DNA of 64,000 bases from Malus domestica (Eukaryota; Streptophyta; Magnoliopsida; Rosales; Rosaceae): positions 31,197,501-31,261,500 of the forward strand of contig NC_091674.1 in the NCBI RefSeq assembly GCF_042453785.1. The letters are read 5' to 3'. Of this stretch, positions 1-12,357 are shown piece after piece. Under the pieces are notes generated by a model, which worked only from the letters and a program-made list of their open reading frames with translations, did no database searches and was not told the DNA's origin. Position 1 is the first letter of the stretch; the number at the start of each line of letters is the position of its first letter. The translations under genes were made by a program, and so were the position numbers.

Positions 1-18
1 ATATTTTATTTTGCTTAG

Positions 19-1490
19 GAAGTGGTTCTACGTATAGTCCATATAAATCTCACCCATCAAATTTGCAATTAATGAGAGCACGCCAAGGTTTCAAAGAAAA
101 AATAAGAACGGTACAAATGGCATTGATGCGAGGTGTTATAGATGATCAATCTGTTGCTCTCATATGTTCTGCTGCTTTATTTGAAGAGTTAACCTCTGGA
201 TGGGCTGCGGGTATTGAAGTTCTAGATCAGGCTTTTGCATTGGTGCTTCCAGGTATTTTTCCTGTTCATCTCCTTACGTCTTGTCGTGTTAGTATTCTAT
301 ATGGTTCAAGCATTTTACTTCATCCTGTCAGTCATATTCTTAGTTCCTCTACCCTGCAGAAAGGGTGTCTTTTGAATAGCTTACTTTTTATGTAGAATAA
401 TCTTGTACATGTTAAGAGATAGGGTTTCAATGGTTTAAATTTAATAAAGGATCATTAAAAAAAATTGGTGAAGGCATGAAATCTCATTATACGCATGTGT
501 TAGGTAATGATACTGAACATCACTTTGATTGTATTGATACGTGAGATGAAAATGTTAAGGTATCTAAGTGGGATGAATTATGGAGAATGTCAACTTGCTT
601 TTTAGTCTCTATGAAACAATCCAGATATTGCGGGGGGGGGGGGGGGGGGGGGACATGTGCATGATTTAATGAAATATAAACTTGTTTGGGCTTATATTGA
701 GTGCATGTGAACTGCAGAGAGAAAGAGCCGTAGTTATCAACTTGAATTTATGTTCAGCTTTTATATGAAGATGCTTTGGAGACATCATGGTCAATCAAGT
801 CTATCAAAATGCTGGGAGTCCATATTGCAGGGGCTTCAAATATATCCATGCAGCCCTGAACTTTTTAGTGATTTCATCAAAGTTGGCCATCTTTATACGA
901 CACCTAATAAACTGCGGTGGGTGTTTGACGACCTCTGTCACAAGTAAGATCTTTTTCCTCTTGACGTTCTTTGTTACAAGTGAGATATTGTAATATGATG
1001 ATTTAAATTGTGGTAACATATGCATTGCGTGTGATGTTCCATAGGAAACCTTCTGTGGTCGTCTGGCTTTTTGCATTGTCATTTGAATTGAGTAAAGGGG
1101 GATCCGAGCATAGGATCCGTGGATTATTTGAGAGGGCATTGGCAAATGATAGGTTTCATAACTCAGTTGTTCTTTGGCGATGCTACATTGCATATGAGAT
1201 GAACATGGCAAGCAATCCTTCAGCGGCGAGGAGAAACTTCTTCCGAGCAATCCATGCCTGCCCATGGTAAGATATTGCTCACTTGGCGTTCATCTATTCC
1301 CTGCATCGTGTTAACTTGGATAAATATTTATGATAGGTCAAAAAAGCTATGGCTTGATGGTTTTGTGAAATTGAATTCCATCTTATCTGCAAAAGAGCTG
1401 TCGGATCTCCAAGAAGTCATGCGGGACAAGGAACTGAATCTGAGGACGGACATTTACGAAATTCTTTTGCAAGATGAGTTTGTATCGTAA
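19..1490 (+). CDS. NRDE2: NRDE2 homologue, 3' part of gene
   Basis: C-terminal part of a nuclear RNAi-defective-2 (NRDE2) protein, a conserved nuclear factor that in other eukaryotes works with the MTR4 helicase in RNA surveillance. Four exons join in frame at 19-252, 718-943, 1045-1266 and 1337-1490, each bordered by AG and GT, and end at TAA. Readable blocks include KEKIRTVQMALMRGVIDDQS, CWESILQGLQIYP, TTPNKLRWVFDD, RRNFFRAIHACPW and the C-terminus LNLRTDIYEILLQDE, in the order expected for the HAT/TPR-like helical repeats of this family. The phases fit exactly across all three introns. The 5' exons lie outside the window. Intron 1 holds a run of 21 G. I see no break in the part present, so it is probably functional. 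The family call is strong; the nuclear role is known from homologues only. Confidence 0.9.
632..652 (+). repeat. 21-nt poly-G tract in NRDE2 intron
   Basis: An uninterrupted run of 21 G in an otherwise AT-rich intron. Such a tract can form G-quadruplexes and is error-prone in sequencing, so its exact length is uncertain. Confidence 0.9.
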
Positions 1491-2161
1491 CAACTTGTGT
1501 CTGGATGCGTGCCAGAAATGGTATACTTGATCAAAACGAGTTGGAAGAGACGTGTTACAATGTTTGTTCGGAGGTTGTTGAAAACACAACCACAACCATT
1601 TTAATGATGTATATAACAGAGAATTTTTAGACATTTGTGTGGACGCCCAAATCTTCTTCAATGAATTTTTTGTCCAAATTCGCACAACTTATGACAAACC
1701 GTCAATACTGCTCACAATTTTTGTGAAGATCAAACTCTGGAATTCTCTTGAGGTCATTCTCGTGGCAAGGAAATCGGAAGAAGTCGTACCATGTGGATGT
1801 ATTTTTTTCAAATTATTACATGGCCGGTCCCAAGCCCGGATAAAGGAGGAGGGGGAGGGCGTCAGGTAGTCGACAGCCGGCACTCCATGATCACGTCGAA
1901 TCCTTATGAAAATTATTATTGAAGGGACGGGGAGGGTTCGGACTGCATGAGTACAAACTTAATACTTTATTTGCTAAGATGTTGCCTCATCGTGAGGGTT
2001 TGAGAATTTATGTAAGATTTTTCGTTGATATTCTTGAGGTAGATCCTAGTTTTGGCAATCTTTTGGGTCCCATTACTATTTTTTTTTCTTATTTTTTATT
2101 TTTCAGATCAAATATTCTATTAATAATATATTTACAGCTCAATAAATGGAACCGCTTCAAA
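1491..2161. other. NRDE2 3' UTR and downstream spacer
   Basis: Non-coding. The first ~200 bases probably include the NRDE2 3' UTR. A GC-richer patch at about 1803-1930 (starting GGCCGGTCCCAAGCCCGG) resembles a dispersed plant repeat seen in many genomes, but I cannot assign its family. No convincing coding frame. Confidence 0.4.
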
Positions 2162-2477
2162 TCTATATATATAAAGTGAGCACCCTAAAATGGTGAAACA
2201 TTCAAAATACCATAAATTGCCCTTTAAGAATTTTATAAATTACAATTGAACCAAAAGAAGCTAAAGTATTTAACCATATTTTTATTTTGAATGAATTTAG
2301 TATTTAAAATTATAGAAAAATAAACAAAAGCAAAACCTCCCACATTAGTGGGTGGTTTCATGTCTTTAATTCATTTTTTTTTTTAATAATTTCTTAAAAA
2401 ATATGTAAATTAATTATTTAAATAAAAAATCTAAAAAGGCCAATTGCCACACACGTATGTATGTGGCAAGAGGCTAG
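2162..2477 (+). mobile_element. Non-autonomous Helitron, copy 1
   Basis: A 316-bp element starting TCTATATATATAAAG and ending in CTAG. A near-perfect hairpin just before the end (arms TTGCCACA / TGTGGCAA, 2441-2468) precedes it by a few bases. It lies between a 5' A and a 3' T with no target-site duplication, which are the classic Helitron hallmarks. A second copy with about 90 percent identity by eye is at 34395-34706 in the same orientation. No coding capacity. Confidence 0.8.
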
Positions 2478-4805
2478 TATCTTATAAAGTTTTCTTTAAT
2501 GCTCATGGAAAATATTATCTGAAAATAAAAGGAACTGCATAAGTGTATTTTTCTTTCTAAATATAGAAAGTTTAGAGTACCAAATGAGAATTTTTTAGTG
2601 CTAATAACAATTTCCAAATAAAAAATTAGGTAAATTACATTTTCCTCTTCCGTTTTGTGTTCAATTGTAAACTCATACAAAATCTTTAAAACATTTCAAT
2701 CCCTTGCATTTATTTATTATTTATTTCAATGTCATATATTCGTCTCAATTTTTGTTAGTTTTTCGTTATTTGCCTATGTTAACGTTGCGAGCCACACAAT
2801 GAAGGAGAAGTGCGCGGTGATGGGGGAAGGGGGTGGATGTGACCCTGCGGGTGGGGAAGATATGGTTTTAGGATTTTTACATATTATTTCAATCCGCAAG
2901 CAAGAAAAACTTCAATGTTCGTCAGCTCAAGAACACCACGAAGATCCCAGTAAATAAATAATGTTAATTTAATTTACCAAAATCGATGTCAGCGAAAAAC
3001 TTGTCCAAAGGTTGATGGAGAAGGAGAGGCTGGGCCCATTTTACAAATACAAATTATTTTATATATTTTCATTCATGTGCATAAATTTTGTTAGCCCGCG
3101 ACATTCACATCAAAAGATAACGAGAAAACTAATAGATTTTGAGACGGATGTATGATGGTGAAATAAAATAATAAGGAAATATTTTTAAAATATAGTATGA
3201 GATTGTAATAATTGAACACAAACCTAAGAGAGCAAAATGTAATTTACCCTAATCGATTTGTATTTTTCTCAAAAAATGTGGGTTAGCACTAACGGTTTTT
3301 AGTCAGTTTTGCAAATTCTTACAAAATTCATTATAAAATCTATTTGCTTTTGCCTTTTCCCCACCGTGAGGTTTTCAAAATTAATGTAAAACTTTTCATT
3401 TATATTCTTGAGGGCAAACCCTCGTTTTGGCAATATTTAGTGCCCTACTACTATTTTTTCACTTATTTTTTAAAGTTTTTGACTTAAAAAATCTATTAAA
3501 AAAAATTTGTGGATCAGTAAATGTTTAAACCACTTCCAAATGCCTAATAAAGTTTTTTTAATGCTTACGAAAAATATTTTCGTAAAAATAAAAAATTTGC
3601 ATTTTGCACAAAAAACATTGATGTCGCTATTTTTAGTTGGTTTTAAAAATTCGTAAAAATATTATCATTAAATCTATTTGTTTTTTCGCCACTCCGTGAG
3701 TTTTTTAACAATTTAAGATGTTGCAAGACCATGGGATATGATCTTATCAGTTATTATGTCTTAGTAGCATTTTTATTGATTTTTAAAGTTGAAAAGGTAG
3801 AAAAATAATATAAACTAATAGCGAGGCCTCCAAAGAGATTTGTAGGTGTCAAAATCTTTGGAATGTCCTAAATTAATTTTGAAAACATGTTATGCGACTA
3901 GAATAACTCAAAATTTAGCTGATAATGAATCTTGTAAAAATTTAGCATTTTTATTGATTTTTAAAGTTGAGAAATAGAAAAATATCTTTAAATTTAGATT
4001 TTAAATCGTTGATTTCAAGTGTTTAAATATGAAGATTTTGCACGGAAAATATATTTTGAAGAATATTAATATGATAGTTTGTTGTTATGGTAAATAAATA
4101 AAAGAAATATTAACAAAAAAATTAATAAAAACTGAAAAATAAAAAAAAATTGAAAGGTGGGGGATCGGTATGAAGCTAGCGACTTTATTCGGATATGAAG
4201 CTATCGACTTGATTCAGGTGTAGCGACTTTCTTCCATGACAATCGAAAGGAGAGTACCGATCGTATCCTTTTCTTTTCTTTTTCCATTGAATTTTTTTCT
4301 TCCTACATTACTTTATTTAGATTCAAATACCTTTAGAACTAGATTTAGATTTATATCCTTATTTTGGAATTTTTTGACATAGATTATAAGAAATTTTTCA
4401 CCGGAAATACATTTTGTAGAACAAGAAGATGATAGTTTGGTGTTGTAGTATGGGAAAAATGAAAATTTAACAAAATAAATAAGTAAATGGTTTAGGCGTA
4501 GGGAGATGTAGCCCAAACTCATGCCCTCGAGAAGACTTAAGGTGCAGCAAACCCATGAGGTTTACAATTTAGAGGCATGTGGATAGTAACACACTGAGTT
4601 CAAGAGTTTAGGGGCGTATGAATAATAGCACCCTAAGTTAGGCGCATTTCATCGCCCGGCGCACTCGATTTTGTTTCCCTTGCCGCAGCGCCACAGAGAA
4701 ATGTTTTTTTTATTTTTATTTTTATTTTATTTTTATTTTTTTTTAAGAAGGGCTTACCATGTTAAAATTTACGACTTTAATGTGAATACTATCATGGTTG
4801 ATATT
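2478..4805. other. AT-rich intergenic DNA
   Basis: More than 2 kb with only short chance frames. Some phrases recur in degenerate form (for example around 3400-3480 and 3650-3780, and TTTTATTGATTTTTAAAGTT near 3770 and 3950), suggesting old, decayed repeats. No gene or RNA is recognised. Confidence 0.5.
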
Positions 4806-5140
4806 GGCTTATAAATGCCCTAGCCTCGACAACAATGCTTTGTCCGACCAACCATGGTTGACCCCCTGACATTAAAACCAAACCCTACCTCATATTGATA
4901 ACGTCCTATAAATGCCCATCTCTCTCCCCCCCCCTCCTCGGCGCACCAATGCTTGGTGTGAGTAACAACAGTCGACCCGTGGAATTAAAACTAAACATAT
5001 CCCTTATAAATGCCCTACCCTTGACACCTACAATTCGTACGGAAAACCATGGCTGACATGTGAGATTAAACCTAAACCCTACCCCCGACGCAATTGGTTC
5101 GTACATGCAACTATGGTTGACCTGTGAGATGAAATCAAAT
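4806..5140 (+). repeat. Degenerate ~100-bp tandem repeat
   Basis: Three to four diverged units, each containing a version of ATAAATGCCC, then CCATGGTTGACC or a relative, then ATTAAAACCAAACCC. The units are near 4808, 4908, 5004 and 5045-5140. Old, non-coding satellite-like array. Confidence 0.5.
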
Positions 5141-6129
5141 GTGTTTGATTGTTTTGTAGGTACAAATTCATCAAGAATGAAGACGGCAGATTGTTGCTAC
5201 CACAAAAGGATTGCAATCATTGTTTGTAACTATTCGCTACCTCATTACCACTACCCATGATAGCAATGCTATGTGAGATTGATTTGTGGTTTTTTCCAAA
5301 ACAATAAAAATACTCGCTACTTCCCAAAGGCAACGACTGTGAGTCATTAAGATACCTTATGACAACTAATTTTCTACTTTAAGCTACAAGTGTTTCACAA
5401 TTTTCTTGTAAGATTGCAATAACTTATAAGAAGTTGGGCCACCCTCTCCGTTACCAACTTATTTAGGATAAACATAACTTCATTCACTATAGTCATGCAC
5501 TAGAAAGGACGCTTTCTAATTGCTTATGTGTATATAGAAGGGAGATTGATGAAGCGCACACAACCAAAAAACTAAGGCACAACAAATATGCATGTGAATT
5601 ATATGCTCCCATCCCACCTTTCGTTTATGGATTTCAATTTCAACCGAAGAATCAAACTAATGTCAAATGCGTCATGCATGCAAAAGAAACTGAAACTATC
5701 TTTTTAGATCATATTTTGTAAGTCACATTATATGTCTGTATGTTTCATTCTTTAATGATTTAGAAAATAAATTTAACTATCAATCGTCACTTCATATGAT
5801 TTATAAAATATGATTAATAGATAGTCTTCCCAGCATCACCCTGCATGTAAATTAAAGCCCTGACCATGGTAAACGTGTGCAGAGTCCTTAGCTTCTTGCT
5901 TCAGAATATAATTTAACATTAACACTTGCATAACAGCATCTTCCTTTCTACAATACTTGCCTAGCTAGCAAGCTACAACATGATCCGTAGATTGGTATCT
6001 CAATAAATATGATTCTCTGTGCATTGATGCAGTTAACATGCATCTAACTGGTAAGTTATACCGTTTGTATGTCATTAGTGATAAGTTTTACACTGCTGAG
6101 ATATCATTGATCTTCATCAAGACACCAAA
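5141..6129. other. Intergenic spacer 3' of the MYB gene
   Basis: AT-rich DNA with no supported coding frame. Its right end should include the 3' UTR of the minus-strand MYB gene. Confidence 0.4.
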
Positions 6130-7463
6130 TTATGAAGAAGTCCCATTATTAACAGCTAAGAAATTGATAAAAGGAAGACCGGTCACGGTGCTTTTCTGTT
6201 GTCCCATACCTTCCTGATCCACCTCCTCCTCATCCTTTCTTGCATTATCTATCACTTCACTTCCATTAGACTCAGTATTTACTTGGAGAAAATCGTAAAA
6301 CTCAATTGGCTGATGTTTATTATGATCTGCAACATAGATATAATAAATATATAATTAGGAACCATGCATGCATGAGAATATTGATCAATGGTCATTAATT
6401 ATAACTGATAAAGGCATGCATCATCATCAAATATATATATGGCATATATTCTATCGTTAGGAAGATGCATGCATGGCACACTTGGAGTAATCATAAGCAT
6501 TAATTGGTACTAGAGGATAATCACCTTGGTGCATTGTGACACTGCAGGTATTGGGATAGAACTCTTTTGGAAATGGAGGAGGGTTATGAGTGAAAGCTGG
6601 CCGATATTGGTGATAATTTCTGTCGCTGCATGAGTAGTATTTCCCAATATAATTATATGAATCAAGGTTCCATGTGCCGATATCGCAATTGATCTGCAGG
6701 GGATGGTCTTGTTTTGAAGAGGATTTTGGTTCATTATTGTTGGTAATGATACTCATGAATGAGGTTTGAGCAGTAATACTGGAAGTATTCCTTATTAATT
6801 TGGAGTGATTAAGCCTAGATCTTTCTCTGCATCTGCGTGCCATGATGACATGCCAATGGTTCTTGACTGCGTTATCGGTACGTCCAGGGAAAAGCCTTGC
6901 AATAACAGCCCATCTATTTCCATGGATGCGGTGAGAAACTAAGAGACGCTCTTCTTCCTCTTCTGTGAAAGGGTTCCTGTTGATTCTTGGGTCCAACTGA
7001 TTGAACCATCTCAACCTACAGCTTTTTCCTGCATCATTCAGTTCGTATATATCATTCGTGTACGTGATTACAAAAACATCGTTCAATTAAATGGTACCCC
7101 TCTTTTTCTTCAAGGGTACCGTACACTAACCCTAACCCATTAACTAATCTCTTTTCTACACACACACACATGAATGTCTTAGTTGAGTAATTATAATTTA
7201 TACAAATTTAAATAATCGCATAAAAATATATTTGCCCTAGCCAGCTGCAGCATATATAATTTGGGGCTTCTTGGTATAAGTAGTTGCCAACAATTTCAAC
7301 CATTGCAAACACATCAATCACAAATTAAAAAAATAGAACTAGTAGTACCTGATCTTCCTTGGAGCTTTTCTGCTATTGCGTTCCAGTTATGAGGTCCATA
7401 TCGTTCCACCAACTCCCTAAGCTTCTCGTCTTCAGCTGGCCTCCAATGGCCTCTAGTGCACAT
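6130..7463 (-). CDS. R2R3-MYB transcription factor, subgroup 21 (MYB52/54/56-like)
   Basis: A DNA-binding transcription factor, nuclear. Three exons on the minus strand: 7349-7463, 6525-7028 and 6130-6326, joining in frame to 271 residues. Exon 1 starts [19 protein letters not shown] and carries most of R2. The R2/R3 continuation reads [19 protein letters not shown] and then R3 with [20 protein letters not shown] and HWHVIMARR; the spaced Trp residues and the MARR end are typical of subgroup 21. Exon 2 would read on to a stop at 6457, but a good donor (CAAG|GTGATT at 6525) joins in phase to exon 3. Exon 3 encodes the conserved C-terminal motif LPFINFLAV of this clade, which decides the model. 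Arabidopsis relatives act in secondary-wall, organ-boundary or seed development; which role applies here cannot be read from sequence. Confidence 0.88.
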
Positions 7464-8200
7464 CTTAATTATATGTATTCAAATTTGATCTTCAAGTGTT
7501 TTTTTCATAAATAAACACAAAAGAACAAATTAATAAGTAGGAATTAAAGCTGCCGAACAACTTAGGTAGAGCTAATTCACTACAAGGACCATGGATGCCT
7601 GAGGTTCTCCATTCGTGATCGAATGGATCGATTAAGACTAGCTAGATGCTTACTATTGCCGAGAGCAAAGAAGAAGAAGAAGATGACGACGAGGACGATG
7701 ATGTAGACCGTAGGGGCAAGGCAATAACAACCGAGACAATTATAATTGTGGAACTGCAGGAGAGATCAATAGATACAAGGGAGGAGCCGAGCTAGAGAGA
7801 TCCTTTGAATTAGCTAAATAGATTAATTATATAAGGGAGAGGGAAAGATAGATGAAAAGTAAGTTCCGTTAGAGAGTGGGAGGGTTTGGACAGACCTTAC
7901 ACCTGCGATTGATGCAACGTCTTGGCTAACAAAAAAAACAACCACAATTATATCATCATCATCCCACCAAGTTATATTATAATATTATAAGATGAAAATA
8001 TGACATGAAGAGTGAGAGAGAGAGAGAGATGGGTTGCTTGGTGGGGGTGAGATATGGTTCCTCTTTCAACGTCTTTCCAAGTTTCTAACCTACAACGTCT
8101 ACTTATAACCCACCTAGCCATCTTACTCTCATTTTCTTTTATTTATTAAATTTTATACATATATATATACACATAAATAATTATTTAATTCAGCAATGGT
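7464..8200 (-). promoter_or_regulatory. Upstream region of the MYB gene
   Basis: Non-coding DNA 5' of the MYB start, with purine-rich tracts (GAAGAAGAAGAAGATGACGACGAGG at about 7668-7695 on the plus strand) and a (GA)n run near 8010-8028. Plant core promoters often have pyrimidine/purine-rich patches like this. No precise TATA box or start site is assigned. Confidence 0.35.
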
Positions 8201-9040
8201 CACGTTAACATAAATATGCATCATTAAATAGAAGTTATAACTGATTGTGTACACCAGATGATTACGTACCCATACAACTAACCCTAATTCAATTAAATAA
8301 ACCTTATCCTTATTAAGAAAAGGAATTAAACAATTTTTAAAGACCAGAAGAAAAAGGGCGGGTTGGTTTGGTATCTATGGTGGTGTACTCGGAATATGGG
8401 AGTTTAATTAGGTTTAGGTTTTGTTCACCTTTCTGAAACCTAACTAACAATTGTAGCTTACAAACCTCACGACTCCAACTGCACGTGGAGAATCGGACAC
8501 CATTGTTACAAAATGGTGATAATAACTACTACTTTTTTAGTCAAACTAACTCAAACTGCTCGATCTATTTCTCATATCGGGCCGTGTATCTGTGTACATA
8601 GACAGCACTTTTTTTTTTTTTTGGCCTCGTGAGCTCTTTCTTGTGAGTATGCGAAGAAAATTGTTTCACATTAGATTTAACTTCAGTATTTTATTGACAA
8701 TTGATTTTAGAATACAACCTCAATTTCTTAATCACCTGTTTTCATCTTTCAGGCAAACACATGCATATATTAATCTCAATTCTCAAGTACTCCACATGTG
8801 TATATATCACTTTTTATTAGCTCTCTAATTGAAGTAGGGCAACCCACCAATACAAATAGGTCATATCACTTATCTTCTTCTACCTTTAACTAGTACTTTT
8901 TTTTGGTTAATTAACCGACATTTAAGTTGAACTATGATTTGATATAATGCAATCACGACAACACATAATAGCTTATGTTGATAGTGTAATTTGTAACCTC
9001 ACCATTAGTATCTAATCTTGGACAGTAAATTTTGATGATT
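8201..9040. other. AT-rich intergenic DNA
   Basis: No supported gene. A poly-T run lies at about 8609-8622. Confidence 0.4.
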
Positions 9041-9530
9041 ATAATGTAGCCTTACATTTCTTGAGTTAAGACAGTGAATTACGTTGGAAATTAACATTAT
9101 GTTCAAAAACAGTCTTAACGTGAAGGTTGGGAGCTCAAAAGCGAATAACAGTGTGTGATTAACATTTTCATGTCATAATAATATCTCATGTCTATATATA
9201 TTACAACAAGGTGTCCATGATGTAACAAACAACGTTGTTCGTATAATAACAATTATAATGTTAAGTTCCACATTTTGTAACACAACGTTGACAGTAAGCT
9301 TGGCAATAAGCTTTGGCAATTATAATGTAATCTTACGCTTCTTGTAGTGTTGAATCACGTTGAACTTAACGCCACGTTGTAATAGCCTTCACGTGAAAGT
9401 TGTGGGCTCAAAAGTGAATAGCGATGCTTGAGTGATTTTATGATTTCAACTTATAATATCTTACGACTATATTGTAAAAAGACGTCTACAACATAACAAC
9501 TAACGTTGTTAATGTAATATAACCTCGCCA
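9041..9530 (+). repeat. Diverged tandem duplication (~285-bp unit)
   Basis: The block 9041-9250 is repeated in diverged form at 9329-9530. Both carry TAATGTA(G/A)(C/T)CTTAC, then a CACGTTG-like phrase, then GGGCTCAAAAG(C/T)GAATA, then AACAAC/TAACGTTGTT. Non-coding. Confidence 0.5.
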
Positions 9531-9749
9531 TTATTAAATAGCGTTAAAAATAAATATTGTCATATAATCTTACAAAGGTTACCAATACCCTTAAGAAAAA
9601 AAGGCACCATAGAATATTTTCCATTCAAATACTATAAATTTAACCTTAGATCTGTGTCATATCAATTATGTTTGAGTTCATGCATGCATGTTGTGATTGT
9701 TATTAATTAGATGGTCTAATTTTCTTTTATCGTTTTTTAAAAGGTTTTT

Positions 9750-10090
9750 TTTAGGTAAAATGATCTCTGAGATTGACATAATTTTACTTTGATTTCTGAC
9801 AATGAAAATCGATACAAGTGGTCCCTGAGATTGTTTATCATAAATCATTTTAGTACTTCCATGAAAAATATTTCAATATCATCGTTAAATTATCACGTGA
9901 ACAACCGTGTGACTACTTTTTTAAGGGTATTTTTGTCAAACCAACCCCTCCACTTAACGAGGATATTGACATATTTTTCACGGAATAACCAAAATAATTT
10001 ACAGTAGACAAACTCAGGGACTACTTCTATCAATTTTCATTGTCAGAGATGAAAAGTTATATCAATCTCATGGACCATTTTAGCTAAAAA
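9750..10090. mobile_element. Fold-back MITE with ~90-bp inverted repeats
   Basis: The left arm beginning TTAGGTAAAATGATCTCTGA is matched in reverse complement by the right arm ending TGGACCATTTTAGCTAAAAA. Inner parts also pair (GACAATGAAAATCGATA with TATCAATTTTCATTGTC). The middle has no coding capacity. I could not fix the target-site duplication, so the ends are approximate. Confidence 0.65.
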
Positions 10091-10638
10091 TTAAATCTTT
10101 TTTTAACACATGAAAGTTAATGTGTGTAGTACATATAAGTATTAGAAAAAGAAAATTTATAGTGTTGGACCAGTGCTTGAGTTACAACCAATGAAATTAA
10201 TATGTAGGTCACTATTGGGCTGCTTCTGATAACTAAGTAACCTGCATGAGTTATAATGAAGGATGACGTCTCTCTCCTATTGTAGCCATTTATCCTGTGT
10301 GTAATATTAAATTATGTATGAAAATGCTGGTGTAGACCCCCAACTTACCGAAAAAAAATATATCGAGCATGTTGGTGTGACCCAACATCCAAACTGCACA
10401 GAATCAAGGAAACTAATTAATTAGTTTTCCTGATATTAGTTATAGGGAAAGAAGCCATTCTTATAACCGTTGGCCTACCATTCTCCCAAGTAGGAGATCA
10501 TCTAAATTGCTTGTAAAAAAAGTGAGGCAGGAAATACAACCTCCATCTTCACCCACATATGTGATATGTTTTACACTGCGCTTGACATTGGAAATGTCAC
10601 AAGTACTTCATCAACTGTTTCTTCATTACCTACCTAGC

Positions 10639-10640
<2 letters not shown>

Positions 10641-10688
<48 letters not shown>
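10641..10688 (+). repeat. (CT)24 microsatellite
   Basis: A perfect TC/CT dinucleotide run of 48 bases. Confidence 0.97.
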
Positions 10689-10692
<4 letters not shown>

Positions 10693-11049
10693 TGAGATAT
10701 TCACAAAGATTTATGGAATTAATGGTGTACATACATCTGCTGCAAATTAAGTATTGTTCACTGTTAATTAATTTATGGAGTGCTAAAATCTTGAATATAT
10801 GGATGATGAGGAATGAAGAAAATGCATCCTATCTAGATTCGTTTTCATTCCCCAAATCATAACGCAATTCATTGCATACAAGTGTACATATATATAATTT
10901 GTTAATTGAAAATTCAAACTTTTTTTTTTTGTCAAAATTGAAAATTCAAACTCTAAATTCATCAATTGTAGAGTTCTTCATGACTGTTCACCAGTTTCAC
11001 CTACTTTTCTTAGTGAGTCCTGAGCAATGCTATTAAACTCATTCAAAGA

Positions 11050-11165
11050 TGTTGAGAGTATTAATCCCACATCGGGGAAATAACAAACCTTGCATGTGCT
11101 TTATAAGTAGTTGGACTATTTCCTATATTGCCAATTAGTTTTATAGTGGAATCTTAACTTCTTCG
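11050..11165 (+). repeat. TRIM-like repeat fragment, copy 1
   Basis: Begins TGTTGAGAGT, then CCCACATCGGGGAAATAAC, and ends with ATTGCCAATTAGTTTTATAG. The related copy at 27852-27960 shares these blocks. The TG start and small size suggest a solo or truncated LTR of a small terminal-repeat element, but no matching partner or target duplication was found. Confidence 0.4.
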
Positions 11166-11933
11166 AGTGATAACGATTTCTTGGTATTGATAAAATAAAA
11201 CTCTTGCTAGTTAGGTTTCCTTGTTCCACAAGTATTGTAGTAAAATGTAAATTAGCTTAGTTTTTGAGAAATTCTAATCCTTGAATCCAAATGCTGTGAT
11301 GTACATATATAAAAGAAGTTTACCCCATAAATGAAATCTATCGAATTCAATAGTTCTGCACTACATTATGTACATAAAAGAATGAATGCATGATCTTTGA
11401 CCATCTATGTAACTATTGTGACTGGTAATAATATTAATGATGATTTTTTCGCTCTTCTTAGGGTACAAATATATGAGGATACATAAATTCCATTTTGAAG
11501 GGATGTTGTGATGAACTTTTAACGGACACGTACCTTAGTTTACAGTGGTCTTGTCCACCTTACCGTATACATATATATGCGTATAGATATATGAAATAAG
11601 GTAGGTAGCTGGTAGCATTGTCTATAACTTTCTCTTGTTCTGCGATTCTAGATTTCTCTCTTACTCAAAGCCCGTTTCTGCAATAAGTTTAACCAAATCC
11701 TGATTAAGGTCGTTAATTAGTCCCCACAATCGATCACAAGGGGTACGGATTTGACACTCACCTAACTAATAATATGGGATAAAGCTAGGGTTTCTGGTTC
11801 CAGAAGTAACATAAACTTCCCATCTGTAAAACTGCCCAAACCCAACTTATGAACCATTCCAAGGGATTGCTTTTGTTTCTTGATCGAGCTCTCCACTAAT
11901 CAAGATCAATGAAGAGTACACCTACCTACCAAA

Positions 11934-11934
<1 letters not shown>

Positions 11935-11971
<37 letters not shown>
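11935..11971 (+). repeat. (AT)n microsatellite
   Basis: A perfect AT dinucleotide run of about 37 bases. Confidence 0.95.
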
Positions 11972-11974
<3 letters not shown>

Positions 11975-12357
11975 CATAACATGATTAGCATTTTATCGCT
12001 ATTTTAGCTAATAATTAGCTCTTTTCGTACATGTTTTAATTTTCAGTTAATTTTCATTATTGTTTTTTGTACAAATGTCAAGGTCAAGAATCAGCTTTCA
12101 ACACGTACGGACTCGGTGATTAATTAATCTAGAATATGTTTTATGTTTAAATCAGGCGAATCACAACCCAACCCAAAGATTATTATAATTTGTGGAAATA
12201 AAATGCAGATGCTTCCTTGAGTGCAACTCACTTTTTTTGAGTTGGTTCTAGGGTATTAGGTAGAGGACAGGGATATATGTAAACTCTCAATCTCATGCAC
12301 GTCATTGTTTCGCTAGCTTAGATAGGATATATATACATTCCTTTAAAAGAACAATAC

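Noticed and set aside
10507-10695. 62-residue frame ending in LSLSLSLS
   Set aside because: Its C-terminus is the (CT)n microsatellite; no other support.
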